Shown here piece after piece: positions 54,265-63,871 of a stretch of DNA of 64,000 nt. The notes under the pieces were generated by a model, which ran no database searches, was not told where the DNA came from, and worked only from the letters and a program-made list of their open reading frames with translations. The stretch is from positions 248,001 to 312,000 of the forward strand of contig NZ_JAUYGV010000006.1 in NCBI RefSeq assembly GCF_030690345.1, in the 5' to 3' direction. Numbering within the stretch: position 1 is the stretch's first letter; each line of letters starts with the position of its first letter. This DNA is from Rheinheimera sp. Its GTDB lineage: Bacteria > Pseudomonadota > Gammaproteobacteria > Enterobacterales > Alteromonadaceae. The translations under genes were made by a program, and so were the position numbers.

Positions 54265-55230
54265 TTAGTTACGGATAAAACCCAGGTCCAGCATGACCTG
54301 CTTAAGTTCCTGCTCTTGTTCGGCCAGTGCGGCGGCAAACTCTTGTGGCCCCTGATACAGATTGAGCCAGCCGTTACGGGCGCGCACGCTTTCCCATTCC
54401 GGTGTTTGCAGCATTTTCTGCAGGGTGGCGTTGTAGGCTGCTATTTGCTCTGCCGGGGTGCCGGGCGCGGCGAAAAAACCACGCCAGTTAGTAAAGCTCA
54501 TGTCATAACCCAGTGATTTCAGCGTAGGTATATCCGGGTAATCAGCCACCGGCTGCTCTGCGGTCATCGCCAGAATGCGCGCCTGGCCGCCGTTGGCCAG
54601 CTCCAGCGCTTCACTTAGCCCGGTAGACAGCAGCTCTACTTCACCTGACAGCAAGCCGGCTTTTGCCTGGCCGCCGGCATCATAGGGGATATAGCGCAGG
54701 TTACGGCCCGGAATACCGGCTGCAGCAATTGCCCGGGCTGCCACCAAATGGTCCATACTGCCGCGCGCCGAGCCTCCGGCAAATTTTAAGCCGGCCGGGT
54801 TAGCTTTCAGCTGTTCAATCACCTGCTGCCAACTGGTCAGGGGCGAGTCGTTACGCACCACAAAGGCACCATAGTCGGCTATCAGATTAGCTACCGGGGT
54901 CAGGTCGCGGTGGCTGTAGGGGATAGCGCCGGATAGCGCGCGGATCACGATAGGGGTAGAGTTCACCATCAGAATGTCGTTTTTCTTGTTACCTATTTCA
55001 ATCATATAGGCAATGGCGCGGCCGCCACCGCCGCCGGACATATTCTGAAATGAGGTGCGGCTTTCCAGGCCGGATTTCATTAAGGCTTCACCTACACTGC
55101 GCGCTGTGGTATCCCAGCCGCCGCCCGGGCCGCCTGGAATAATAATATGCAGTTCGGCCAGCGCGCTGTGGCAAAAGCCGGCCAGTACCGCCGCCAGGGC
55201 GGATTTTTTCAGTAAGTTGATTATGTTCAT
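54265..55230 (-). CDS. tctC: TctC, periplasmic substrate-binding protein (Bug family)
   Basis: 321 residues. Signal peptide ends ALA near residue 25. Two-lobed Bug fold: IIPGGPGGGWDTTARSVGEAL is the first anion-binding loop, KFAGGSARGSMDHL the second. Binds a carboxylate (citrate-like) and hands it to TctAB. The exact ligand cannot be read. Confidence 0.94.
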   Translation of the reverse strand: MNIINLLKKSALAAVLAGFCHSALAELHIIIPGGPGGGWDTTARSVGEALMKSGLESRTSFQNMSGGGGGRAIAYMIEIGNKKNDILMVNSTPIVIRALSGAIPYSHRDLTPVANLIADYGAFVVRNDSPLTSWQQVIEQLKANPAGLKFAGGSARGSMDHLVAARAIAAAGIPGRNLRYIPYDAGGQAKAGLLSGEVELLSTGLSEALELANGGQARILAMTAEQPVADYPDIPTLKSLGYDMSFTNWRGFFAAPGTPAEQIAAYNATLQKMLQTPEWESVRARNGWLNLYQGPQEFAAALAEQEQELKQVMLDLGFIRN

Positions 55231-55241
55231 CTTAAGGTTTC

Positions 55242-56486
55242 CTAGAATAAGTACTGGACGCGGGCGGCAAAACCGGTGCCGCTGTCTTCATCGCCGCTAA
55301 GTGCTTGCTGGCCAGCGCCGGACACACTGCTGTGCAGCAGGTTGGCCATAAATTTTACTTTCGGGTTCAGGTAATAAGCGCCACCGACGGTGTAAGTGGT
55401 GACATCGGTACCCTGGCCGGCGTTGGCGGTGTTAAGCCGGCTGACACGGGCGATCAGCTCCCAGGCGTTGCGGATGTCTTTCGGCTGGCCAAATACGGCT
55501 GAGCCGGCGCTGTAGGGGCGCTGCTCGCCACCGGGGAAAAAGCTGGCGTTAAGGTAATAACCGCTGTGGTCGGTGCCATCGAGCAGGCTGGCATTGTCGA
55601 CGGTATCCAGGGTACGCATTGCGTATTCCGCTTCCAGCGTCAGGCTGCGCAGCTGGTAAGCCAGCTCCAACCCCGACTGGCGTAAACTGTCCAGCGCGAC
55701 CACCTCGCCTCCGGCGGCATAATCAACCAGCCGTACTGCCGTTTCCCGCAGCTCACCACGGGCAACCCGTGCTGCCAGCTCATTGCCGGCCATATCGCGC
55801 TGCGAATGCCAGGCACCCAGATGCCATACCTGATCGGCAGAGGTGTTCGACCAGGTTAAGCGGCCAGTGTAGGCCAGCGCTAACTTACCGCTGTCGTCTT
55901 TACCATCGGCGCCAAAGGCATCGTTTTTATATAGCCCCAACGCCCAGCGCAGGCCGTTGTTTTTATTGTACTGATACGCCGAGGCGCCCCAGCGGAAGTA
56001 AGGTGAGAAGGTATCGGCCAAACTGCTGCGCTCTATCAGGCCGGTATTTTTGCTGCTGGTTAGTGCGTTAAGCGAGATATCTTCGCGTAACTTACCAAAT
56101 TGCAGGCGCAGGCCATTGTCGAAACCGGAATAGCGCACCCGCGCCATAATAATTTCGGCCGTACCTTCGGCAAATTCCAGCAGTAAGCTGTGGTCCCAGT
56201 GTTCAAATTCTGAAGCTATCGCCGCCCGCACACGGCGTGGAAATAAATCACTGCCGCTGCTGCCGTTTTCATTAGCGTTGTAGGCACCGTTAAACCAGTT
56301 GTAATCCAGCTGCACGCGGCCGCTCAGACTAATAGCCGGGGAGTCGGCCTGTTGTTGTAATTCAGCTACCTGCGCGCTGAGTTTGGCAAGCTGTGCTGCT
56401 AAATCTTGTTCAGTTTCAGTGGCGTGCAGTGTTGGTGTCAGGCATGACAATGCCAGCACCGGCAAAAGTGTATTATATGGTTTCAT
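55242..56486 (-). CDS. outer-membrane porin (OprP/O-type)
   Basis: 414 residues. Signal peptide to about 22 (LHA). A short trimerisation coiled coil (EQDLAAQLAKLSAQVAELQQQ) leads into a 16-strand barrel of the phosphate-selective porin group, ending VQYLF. First gene of the tct operon, so its solute is probably the same carboxylate rather than phosphate. Confidence 0.9.
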   Translation of the reverse strand: MKPYNTLLPVLALSCLTPTLHATETEQDLAAQLAKLSAQVAELQQQADSPAISLSGRVQLDYNWFNGAYNANENGSSGSDLFPRRVRAAIASEFEHWDHSLLLEFAEGTAEIIMARVRYSGFDNGLRLQFGKLREDISLNALTSSKNTGLIERSSLADTFSPYFRWGASAYQYNKNNGLRWALGLYKNDAFGADGKDDSGKLALAYTGRLTWSNTSADQVWHLGAWHSQRDMAGNELAARVARGELRETAVRLVDYAAGGEVVALDSLRQSGLELAYQLRSLTLEAEYAMRTLDTVDNASLLDGTDHSGYYLNASFFPGGEQRPYSAGSAVFGQPKDIRNAWELIARVSRLNTANAGQGTDVTTYTVGGAYYLNPKVKFMANLLHSSVSGAGQQALSGDEDSGTGFAARVQYLF

Positions 56487-56817
56487 CTATCCAGCCCTGT
56501 TGATCATAGTTTTAGTTTTTGTCGCGGCTGAACAGCAAATGAACTCAGGCCGCAGCGCAAGCCTGGAAGCAAAGGCAGTTTTGCTCAACATTGTGTGCTT
56601 AAGCTGCAATTAGAGCGTTTTGCTGATTTTGTGCATTTTGTGCATGCCCTTTAAGGGTTTGTTATATCCGGCGTGACGTTGCCCGGATAAGAACAACTTA
56701 ACCAGCTGTTTTTCAATTGTTTGTTGTGTTTTCAATACAAATTAAAGATACTTTCTGTTCACTAAACTAAAACGAAACAGCAGCTGTTTTCACGCCTGTC
56801 GTTTCAGCAGGTTGTTT
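56487..56817. other. intergenic region between tct operon and DUF418 gene
   Basis: 331 bases between divergent genes with no supported reading frame. The right half (56700-56780) is AT-rich and may hold both promoters. A tandem 9-bp repeat within it is listed separately. Confidence 0.5.
56626..56643. promoter_or_regulatory. tandem repeat ATTTTGTGC x2, candidate response-regulator site
   Basis: ATTTTGTGC at 56626-56634 and again at 56635-56643, 140 bases upstream of the porin start. Direct repeats upstream of carboxylate uptake genes are often bound by CitB-type regulators, but the motif itself is not a known consensus. Confidence 0.4.
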
Positions 56818-57945
56818 ATGCAGCGTTTGCCTCAGCTCGATATCATTCGTGGTTTTGCCGTTTTGGGCATATTGCTGATGAACATTTTTGCCTTTGCTTA
56901 TCCAATTGACTATGCGCACAACCTGATCTGGCATGAGGCCGGTGTCAGCTTAGCGGATACCGGCTTATATAATTTACAGACCCTGTTAATATCCGGCCGT
57001 TTTTTGACGCTATTTAATTTGCTGTTTGGTGTCAGTATGTGGTTGATTTTTCAACAGTATGGCCAAGGTTATCTGCAGCGACGGCTGTATTGGCTTTGCC
57101 TGTTCGGTGTGTTGCATGGTGTGTTACTGTGGAGTGGTGATGTTTTACTTTGGTATGCGCTGACAGGGCTTATTGTGCTGCAGCGGGGGTATTTACAACT
57201 GGATAGTGGCGCCTTATGGCGTAAAGCCGTGCAGTTTTTTGCTTATGGTTTGGTTTTGCCGCTGTTATATGTCGTTTATTTGTTGTTTGCTCAAGCTGAA
57301 CCGCTGCTGCCTTTAACTGCTGAAATGGTAGCCGCTGAGCAACAGTTTTGGGCCGGGCCTTACCTTGAGCAGGTAATACAGAATGTGATTTATGCCGTGC
57401 TTATGCTGATAGCATTTGCATTGTCTTTGTATTGGCTGATGGCAGCAATAATGCTGTTTGGTGTTTCGCTGTATAAAAGTGCGTGGTTTGAGACAGGCTA
57501 TAGCGCGGCAACGACAAAAATACTGTTCTGGCTTGCGTTTGCTATCAGCAGCGTCACCGTTCTGTCAGACCATGTTACCGGATATGGCTATGGCCTGAAC
57601 ACCGCACTGCCGTGGGAACAGATTGCTATGTTGTTAATGGCGTTGTCGTTTGCCAGCGTATTAATTCACCGGCGCGAAAATGCCTGGCTGCAACGATGGT
57701 TAGCGCCCTGCGGCAGGATGGCTTTTTCGCTTTATATCGGCCAAACGCTGTTGATGGTATTACTGTTTCGTGTAATACGGCCGGATTGGTTCGCCAGCCT
57801 CGATCGTGCTGCGTTGCTGGGCATTGCTATAAGCATGATTGTGCTGCAACCGCTGTTCTGCCGCTGGTACTTCAGCCACTTTAACCTGGGGCCATTAGAA
57901 TGGTGCTGGCGCACCTTGAGTAAGAAGCCGGCAATAACCGACTAA
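56818..57945 (+). CDS. DUF418 (YeiB-like) membrane protein
   Basis: 375 residues from ATG at 56818 (a TTG two codons earlier is ignored). About ten membrane segments. Start QRLPQLDIIRGFAVLGILLMNIFAFA is the DUF418/YeiB signature. The C-terminal DUF418 portion contains PCGRMAFSLYIGQTLLMVLLF and GPLEWCWRTLS. Possibly transfers acyl groups across the inner membrane, as distant acyltransferase-3 relatives do; unproven. Confidence 0.9.
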   Translation: MQRLPQLDIIRGFAVLGILLMNIFAFAYPIDYAHNLIWHEAGVSLADTGLYNLQTLLISGRFLTLFNLLFGVSMWLIFQQYGQGYLQRRLYWLCLFGVLHGVLLWSGDVLLWYALTGLIVLQRGYLQLDSGALWRKAVQFFAYGLVLPLLYVVYLLFAQAEPLLPLTAEMVAAEQQFWAGPYLEQVIQNVIYAVLMLIAFALSLYWLMAAIMLFGVSLYKSAWFETGYSAATTKILFWLAFAISSVTVLSDHVTGYGYGLNTALPWEQIAMLLMALSFASVLIHRRENAWLQRWLAPCGRMAFSLYIGQTLLMVLLFRVIRPDWFASLDRAALLGIAISMIVLQPLFCRWYFSHFNLGPLEWCWRTLSKKPAITD

Positions 57946-58054
57946 GCCAGCGTTTTGCTGGCGTTTGTAACCATTCCGTGGATAATAACCGGCAATATTT
58001 GATACCCACCGCGCGCAATTTAAGCTTACAACAGCGCGGCTGACAGGATGCGCT

Positions 58055-61000
58055 ATGTCTCAATTACTTCGTATTGTGCTGTTGCACACTCATCTGCCCG
58101 GTGTGGTGGAATTGCAGCTGGATCAGCACACTAATATTTGCGGTACCAATGCCTCGGGTAAAACCACACTGCAACGGCTGGTGCCGGTATTTTATGGCGA
58201 GCAGCCAAACCGCGTGGTACCGAAAACCCGTAAAAAGTTTGATGAATTTTATCTGCCGTTTTCCAACAGTTATCTGATTTACGAATATCAGCGCGAAGAC
58301 GGTGCCATCTGCCAGGTGGTGTTAACGCGTAAAAGCGATGGTGGCGTGGATTACCGCTTTGTCGGCGCGCCCTACCAGAGTGATTTTTATCTGACGCAAA
58401 GCGAAGATGGCGTCAAAGCCATGAGCTACAGCGACTGGGCCGCCAGCATGCGCAGCCGGCCCGAGGTGCAGGTGTCGGCCAAAATCAGCGCTACCAGTGA
58501 ATATCGCAGTATAATTCAAAACGATGCCGCTGCGCTGCGTGGTAATAATGCCGACAGCGTGAAATTACGCCGCTTAGCTGCCGGTTTTAGTTTGGTCAGC
58601 AGCGGTCATAAGCTGCGCCACATTGAAAAGCTGGTTAGTGCCGTGCACGCCAAAGAAGGCAAAATGGACACGCTAAAAGCGATGCTGGCGGCCATTTTTG
58701 AAGAAGACGGCGTCACCCTGCCGACGACGAAAGTGAAAAACACCAAGGCGCGCGAGTGGATCCTGCAAATGCGCCAGTCAATGCGGTTAGACAAACTGCA
58801 GCACGACTTTGAGCGCTTGCAACAGCTGGCGCAGCAACTGGACGCCAGCGAGGCGCAGTTAGCGGCCTTACTGCCGCTGTTACAGCAGGATGAAAGCGCG
58901 CAAAAGCAACGCAAAGCCGACGCCGAACAGCAGGTTAATACGCTGCGCGGTGAGCTGCAAAGTTTAAAAGAGCAATTCAGCCAACAGCAGCTGGAGCTAA
59001 ACAGCAGCCTGGTAAAGGCCGAAGCTGGCTTACACGAAACCGGTGCGCGCTTAGATCAACTGCAGCAGCGCTATGACGACTTTGACAGCAAAGATATGCC
59101 GAAATTGCAGCGCGACAGCGATGCCTTGCCGCTGTGGCGCGAGCAGTTGGAAGAAACGCTGGAGCAATACCAGTTGATGGTAGAGCAGCATGGCGACTTA
59201 GAGCGCCAGCTGGAGCAGCGCAAAATCAAGCTGGCCGAGGCCTTTAACCGCTTAAGTGAGCAGCACCGCGGTAAAGCCCGCCAGCTGCAGCAGCAAAAAG
59301 ATGCTACCCGCGAGCAACAAGACAACAAGCTGGCCGCGCTGGAGCAGGCGTTTCAAAGTCGTTTGCAGCAGGCGCAGCAGCAGTTTGCTGATCAGCTAAG
59401 CAGTATCAGTAGCAGCATAGCGGTACTGCAAAGCCAGTTAGCCGCATCACAGCTGACAGAAGAGGAGTTAGAACAGCAGCGCAGTGCTGAGCTGCGCCTA
59501 GAGCAAGCCCAGCAGCAGGCACAGCAACAAGGCCGCCAGTTACAGCAGTTACAACAGCAGCATCAGCACGCCCGCACTGCGCGGGATAATACTGATCAGC
59601 AGCTGGAGCACAGCCGCAAAGCGCTGCACAGCGCCTCGTATCAATTGCAGCAGCTACACCGCCAGCTGACGCCGGAGCAGGGCAGTTTGCGCCATTTCCT
59701 GCGCCTGCACTACAACGGCTGGGAGCAAAAGCTGGGTAAGGTGCTGGATGAGCGCTTATTAGAGCGGCAGGATTTACAGCCGCATTTGGCAGCGCTAACC
59801 GACAGCCTGTATGGCCTGCAACTTGAGCTGGCGGCAATAGACACGCCGGACTATGCCCAGGATGAAGCCGCTATTCGCCACCGTATTGCTGCAGCCGAAC
59901 AGCAGCTGGCACAAGCTACCGCTAATAAAGCTGAGGCAGAAAAAGCGCTGCAACAGTTGCATGAGCAGGCTGAGCTTAGCCGTGGCCAGCTGGAACAGGC
60001 GCAGTGGCAGCTGACCCAGTATGAGCAGAATATCGAATACGCCCGTGATGCACGCAACCGGCTCCAGGCACAGCAGCGTGAACTGGTGGCAACACGCCAG
60101 GCCAGCGTTAAGACAGAGCTTAGCGCGCAGCAACAGCAGCTGGAGAAACTAAAACAGCAGCAACAGACCGATTTACAGGCACTGAAAGCCGACCATAACA
60201 GCCAGAAACTGGAACATAAAGCCGACTGGCAGGCCGAACTGCAGGTGTTTGACGAGCAAATCGACGAGCTGGAGCGCCAGTTGGAGCATAAGCGCGACGA
60301 CAATAAAAACCAGATCAAAGAACTGCAACAGGCGTTTAACGAAGAGTTATCGGCCAAGGGTATCGATCCACGCCGGTTAACCGAGCTGAAGCAAAAGCAG
60401 GAACAGTTAAAAACCGGGATTAAAGCGGTAGAAGCGCGCCAGGATGAACTGACTGCCTGGCAGAAATTTATCGCGCTGGACTGGCAGCAATTACGGCCGG
60501 AACTGCTGGGCAAAGAAACTGAGTTAAAACAGCAGCTGCGTAGTGTAAAACAGGCATTGGAGCAGCAGAAAACCGATTACAGCGCTAACCAGAAAAAGCT
60601 CGAAGAGCAAAAACGCCAACAGCAGGAGCTGATGGCTCAAGCCGAGCAGTTACTGGCGCAGTTGCGGCCGGTGTTTGCCCGCTTTAATGAGTTGCATTTG
60701 TCCGATGTCAGCCCGGCCGGGTTTACTGCCCCGGGCGATATTATCGAACGTCTGGCCCGTGCCAACGAAGCGCTGGAGCAACGCAGCAAACTCGACAGTG
60801 CGTTAAAAACCGCGCTGGAGCAGTTTGAAACCATGCTGAGTAAAGATGCCGGGCCGGAGTTTTTAGACCGGCTGCAGCACGAGCGGCGACAACTGCCGGA
60901 ATTTGCCGGTAAACGCCGGCAATTACCGATATTGCACAGCCTGCTGCAAATTTTAAAAGATGCGCAGCAGCAGTTGTTGGAGATGGGCGAGAATATTGGC

Positions 61001-61720
61001 GGCGATCTGAAAAAGTTCTTCACGGTGTTCAGCGATATTAACCGCCGTATAGCGCTGCAAAGCCGGCGTTTAAGCGAAGCGGTAGCCGATGATTTAGTGC
61101 TCGAAGGCATCAGCCGCTCTGAAGTACGCATTTTATCCACCATCGACGAGCTGGGATTCTGGCAGCCGTTAAAGCATTTCGCCAAACTGTATGACGACTG
61201 GGCCGCCTCGGGCAAAGCCTTGCCGTCGGAGCACTACCTTAATGCCCTGGCCGATGTGGTCGAGCTGCTGCGCGCCGATGAGCAATACAGCATTGAGTCT
61301 TTGCTGCGCCTTGAGCTGCATTTAAGCGAAGGTGGCTCTGAGCTGGTAATTAAAAATGACCGCCAATTACTTGAGTCGTCCAGCCATGGTATGGCGTACC
61401 TGATTTTATGTAAGTATCTGCTGGCCTTTACGCGGTTACTGCGTGGCGATGCCAAGGTGGCGATCCACTGGCCGATAGATGAAATTGGTACCCTGGCTTA
61501 TCACAACGTGGAAAAGCTGTTTGCCGCCTGCAGCAGCAACAATATTGTGATTGTTGGCGCTTTCCCTAATCCGGAGTCAGACGTATTAATGCTGTTTTCG
61601 CACCGCTATTTAATTGAGCCCAGCCAGCAAGATCCCGGCAAGCGGCAGTTAAAACGTATTCAACCTAAAATCAGCCGCTTAGCCGAGCGATTGGCCGGCA
61701 AACAGCAGGAGGCAAGCTGA
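58055..61720 (+). CDS. mksB: SMC/MukB-like ATPase of an Mks/Wadjet-like condensin (DUF3584 type)
   Basis: 1221 residues. Head N-lobe with Walker A GTNASGKTT at 30-38. Two very long Gln/Glu-rich coiled coils (about 235-540 and 600-900) flank a hinge-like region (EQGSLRHFLRLHYNGWEQKLG near 545-600). Head C-lobe has SSSHGMAYLILCKYL in the signature position and Walker B VAIHWPIDEIGTL with Asp1142-Glu1143. This fits the DUF3584 branch of SMC-like proteins. First of three TGATG-coupled genes, SMC-MukE-like-kleisin-like. It may compact chromosomes (MksB) or defend against plasmids (Wadjet JetC). Composition is like the host genes. Confidence 0.87.
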   Translation: MSQLLRIVLLHTHLPGVVELQLDQHTNICGTNASGKTTLQRLVPVFYGEQPNRVVPKTRKKFDEFYLPFSNSYLIYEYQREDGAICQVVLTRKSDGGVDYRFVGAPYQSDFYLTQSEDGVKAMSYSDWAASMRSRPEVQVSAKISATSEYRSIIQNDAAALRGNNADSVKLRRLAAGFSLVSSGHKLRHIEKLVSAVHAKEGKMDTLKAMLAAIFEEDGVTLPTTKVKNTKAREWILQMRQSMRLDKLQHDFERLQQLAQQLDASEAQLAALLPLLQQDESAQKQRKADAEQQVNTLRGELQSLKEQFSQQQLELNSSLVKAEAGLHETGARLDQLQQRYDDFDSKDMPKLQRDSDALPLWREQLEETLEQYQLMVEQHGDLERQLEQRKIKLAEAFNRLSEQHRGKARQLQQQKDATREQQDNKLAALEQAFQSRLQQAQQQFADQLSSISSSIAVLQSQLAASQLTEEELEQQRSAELRLEQAQQQAQQQGRQLQQLQQQHQHARTARDNTDQQLEHSRKALHSASYQLQQLHRQLTPEQGSLRHFLRLHYNGWEQKLGKVLDERLLERQDLQPHLAALTDSLYGLQLELAAIDTPDYAQDEAAIRHRIAAAEQQLAQATANKAEAEKALQQLHEQAELSRGQLEQAQWQLTQYEQNIEYARDARNRLQAQQRELVATRQASVKTELSAQQQQLEKLKQQQQTDLQALKADHNSQKLEHKADWQAELQVFDEQIDELERQLEHKRDDNKNQIKELQQAFNEELSAKGIDPRRLTELKQKQEQLKTGIKAVEARQDELTAWQKFIALDWQQLRPELLGKETELKQQLRSVKQALEQQKTDYSANQKKLEEQKRQQQELMAQAEQLLAQLRPVFARFNELHLSDVSPAGFTAPGDIIERLARANEALEQRSKLDSALKTALEQFETMLSKDAGPEFLDRLQHERRQLPEFAGKRRQLPILHSLLQILKDAQQQLLEMGENIGGDLKKFFTVFSDINRRIALQSRRLSEAVADDLVLEGISRSEVRILSTIDELGFWQPLKHFAKLYDDWAASGKALPSEHYLNALADVVELLRADEQYSIESLLRLELHLSEGGSELVIKNDRQLLESSSHGMAYLILCKYLLAFTRLLRGDAKVAIHWPIDEIGTLAYHNVEKLFAACSSNNIVIVGAFPNPESDVLMLFSHRYLIEPSQQDPGKRQLKRIQPKISRLAERLAGKQQEAS

Positions 61721-62340
61721 TGTTGCAACACGGACCTTTACTTGAGCGCCTGCTGGCCGGCGATTTTATTTGCCAGGTCAGCGACGAAGATGGCTTTCGC
61801 CGGTTAAGCATTGAGCAAACCCAACAGGAGATTAACCACTACCTGCGGCCGTTAAACCGCCGCTTGGTGGCTAATGATGACAACAGCGTGTTTTTTCTTG
61901 GCTATCACGAGCTGACCAAAGAAGCACGCGAGCAGCTAAGCAGCCAGTTTGCCTTAACGGTGCAGTCGTTGCTGCCGCTGTTGGAGTGGTTGCAACTGGT
62001 GCAGGAAACCATGGGTCGCGATAGCGCCTTAACCGCCGGTGATACCATTAAGCTGCAGGAATTTATCCTGCGCACTGAGGATAACCAAAGCCTGCGCCAG
62101 CGCCTGAACCAGTTGGCCGGCGACCGCTTTTTTAACAGCCAGAGCGAGCAGCTGGATAACCAGATCAAGCTGATTTTCCGCCGCTTAAAAGAGCATGGCT
62201 ACCTGCTGCAGCCACACCACGACCGGCAGTACTATATTGTTACCGGCAAGATTGATTATTTAATTGATGTTATCCGCTTTATCCGCGATGAAGAGCATCT
62301 GCCGGTGGACGATACGCCAACGCAGGAGGCGTTAATCTGA
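61720..62340 (+). CDS. mksE: MukE/MksE-like subunit
   Basis: 206 residues. Helical, winged-helix-like protein with LLERLLAGDFICQVSDEDGFRRL at the start and LKEHGYLLQPHHDRQYYIVTGKIDYLIDVIRFI at the end (split), fitting the MukE/JetB class. Its start overlaps the SMC stop (TGATG), with GGAGG eight bases before. The partner kleisin-like gene overlaps in the same way at 62338. Confidence 0.82.
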   Translation: MLQHGPLLERLLAGDFICQVSDEDGFRRLSIEQTQQEINHYLRPLNRRLVANDDNSVFFLGYHELTKEAREQLSSQFALTVQSLLPLLEWLQLVQETMGRDSALTAGDTIKLQEFILRTEDNQSLRQRLNQLAGDRFFNSQSEQLDNQIKLIFRRLKEHGYLLQPHHDRQYYIVTGKIDYLIDVIRFIRDEEHLPVDDTPTQEALI

Positions 62341-63593
62341 TGGCGCCGACCGATTCGGGCAGCAGCACAAGCACAGCCTCTAACCTGTTTACTATCGGCG
62401 CCGAACGCTTAGCCTTATTGGGCAAGCACCACAAAGCGCTGATGCAGGGCTACTTAGATGGTTTTATTGATGAAACCGCCTTTAGCGAAGGCGCACTGAA
62501 AAAACTGATCGCGGCGCGGATTTTATGGCGGCCGGACGAGCAGCAAGCGCTGGCGCTGCGGCCTTTGGTCAGCGAGCTGATTGCCAGCATGGTGGCCGAT
62601 GAAAACCGCCGGCAGATTAATGCTGATGTCGCCGAAAAGTTAGAGCAAATCCGCAACCGCGTGCAGGCTTACCGTGATGCGCAGTACAAAGGCGATTACA
62701 GCGTGGCTGAGCTGCAGCTACAGCGCTTAACCGAGCATGTGCACGATTTAAGTGGCCAGTTTGAAGAGGCGATAGACAGCTTATGGCACCGGCTAAACAG
62801 CGATTTTGGTTTTGTCGCCAGCCTGGATGATAAAATCCGCGAAAACGAGCGGGCACAAAAGCAATTGCGCCGTTTGCTCGATGGCTTGGTGCTGCTGGAT
62901 TTCAGCGAATTAATTGAGTTGGCCGAGGGCAACAACCATCTGCGTAAGCTGCTGGTAAGTCAGCTGCAAAATCAGCTCAGCTCGCATCACAGTAGCTTAT
63001 TAGAAGTGCAAAAGCGTTTAGTCGAGCTACTGGCCAAATTCCGCCAGCAGCAAGCGCGCTCAATGTTAATTACTAATATGGCGGCGTTTTTGCGTCAGCA
63101 TCCGAAATACCAACCGGCGGATTACCCCAACCGCAGCGAGTTGCCACAACTGTTTAATCAGGCCGCTGCGATTAAGCCGCAGGCAGCGATAGCACTGGAT
63201 AAAGCCAGCGAGCGGCAAATATTGGCTGAATTAGTGCGCGCGCTGCCACGGCATAAGGCGGTGCAGCTAAGCGACACCCCAGCGGCCAGTTTTGGCCAGC
63301 AATGGCAGGATGAAGCCATCGCCGCGCGGCAGCAGGCACTGAAAACCGACGTGGAGAACTTTTACCTGCGCGTTATCGACCACGGCGGCAAGCTCAGTGC
63401 GCTGGAGTATCTGGCGCAGCAGCAACTTGAGTGGGACAGCGAAATCTGGCTGTATCAGATCATCGCCGAATACCAGGCCCTGCCGCAGGAGGAAAAGCAG
63501 ATGTTTGCTATAATCCGCGACGAAGCGCCGGCCAGCAGCATGAACCAGCTGTTGCTTATCCGTGATATCAGTTTGGGTTTAAAGGCAGCCTGA
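62340..63593 (+). CDS. mksF: MukF/MksF-like kleisin subunit
   Basis: 417 residues. The N-terminal third resembles a winged helix (ALMQGYLDGFIDETAFSEGALKKLIAARIL). The middle is helical and coiled coil (RRQINADVAEKLEQIRNRVQAY, FEEAIDSLWHRL), and the end is again helical, as in MksF/JetA proteins. Relatives are often mislabelled phosphoenolpyruvate carboxylase in databases; no such catalytic motif is present. It bridges the SMC heads with MksE. Its stop overlaps the start of a fourth, broken gene. Confidence 0.8.
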   Translation: MAPTDSGSSTSTASNLFTIGAERLALLGKHHKALMQGYLDGFIDETAFSEGALKKLIAARILWRPDEQQALALRPLVSELIASMVADENRRQINADVAEKLEQIRNRVQAYRDAQYKGDYSVAELQLQRLTEHVHDLSGQFEEAIDSLWHRLNSDFGFVASLDDKIRENERAQKQLRRLLDGLVLLDFSELIELAEGNNHLRKLLVSQLQNQLSSHHSSLLEVQKRLVELLAKFRQQQARSMLITNMAAFLRQHPKYQPADYPNRSELPQLFNQAAAIKPQAAIALDKASERQILAELVRALPRHKAVQLSDTPAASFGQQWQDEAIAARQQALKTDVENFYLRVIDHGGKLSALEYLAQQQLEWDSEIWLYQIIAEYQALPQEEKQMFAIIRDEAPASSMNQLLLIRDISLGLKAA

Positions 63594-63724
63594 TGAGTTA
63601 CCCGCTAAGCGCCCGGGCGCTGCGCTACTTGCAGCAACTGCAACAGCGGCTGTGTCAGCAGTTAAAAGGGCTAAGACAGCAGAATATGCAGGGGATGACG
63701 CTTAAGCTTATTTCAATATGCTAA
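63593..63724 (+). pseudogene. 5' fragment of a fourth mks/jet gene, truncated
   Basis: ATG at 63593 overlaps the mksF stop (TGATG), the same coupling as at 61718 and 62338. It encodes MSYPLSARALRYLQQLQQRL and then CQQLKGLRQQNMQGM in host-like codons. At about 63690-63705 the sequence turns AT-rich and the frame ends at TAA 63722. In MksBEFG and JetABCD systems the fourth gene encodes a nuclease-like Toprim subunit (JetD/MksG) of about 350-400 residues, so most of it is missing here. Identity as that subunit rests on position only. Confidence 0.65.
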
Positions 63725-63765
63725 CTACCATTGAAAATAACTGTAAAACTCTATTTTCAAATAAG
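63707..63765. repeat. AT-rich inverted repeats at the truncation junction
   Basis: TTGAAAATA (63731-63739) pairs with TATTTTCAA (63752-63760). An outer pair CTTATTT (63707-63713) and AAATAAG (63759-63765) overlaps it. They sit just where host-like sequence ends. They could be the edge of an inserted element or only a local terminator-like fold. The rest of 63725-63871 holds nothing recognisable. Confidence 0.5.
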
Positions 63766-63871
63766 TGACGTTATTGTATTTTGCCTCCTTAATTTTGTGC
63801 CGTTGGCACAGGTGATATTTGTATACTTCGCTAAATTGATTTGTGGCAAGTAGGGTCTTAAGGAATAAATA

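Noticed and set aside
59851..60513. 220-codon minus-strand Cys/Ser-rich frame
   Set aside because: Mirror image of the Gln/Glu-rich coiled coil of the SMC gene; composition explained by CAG/CTG codons read backwards.
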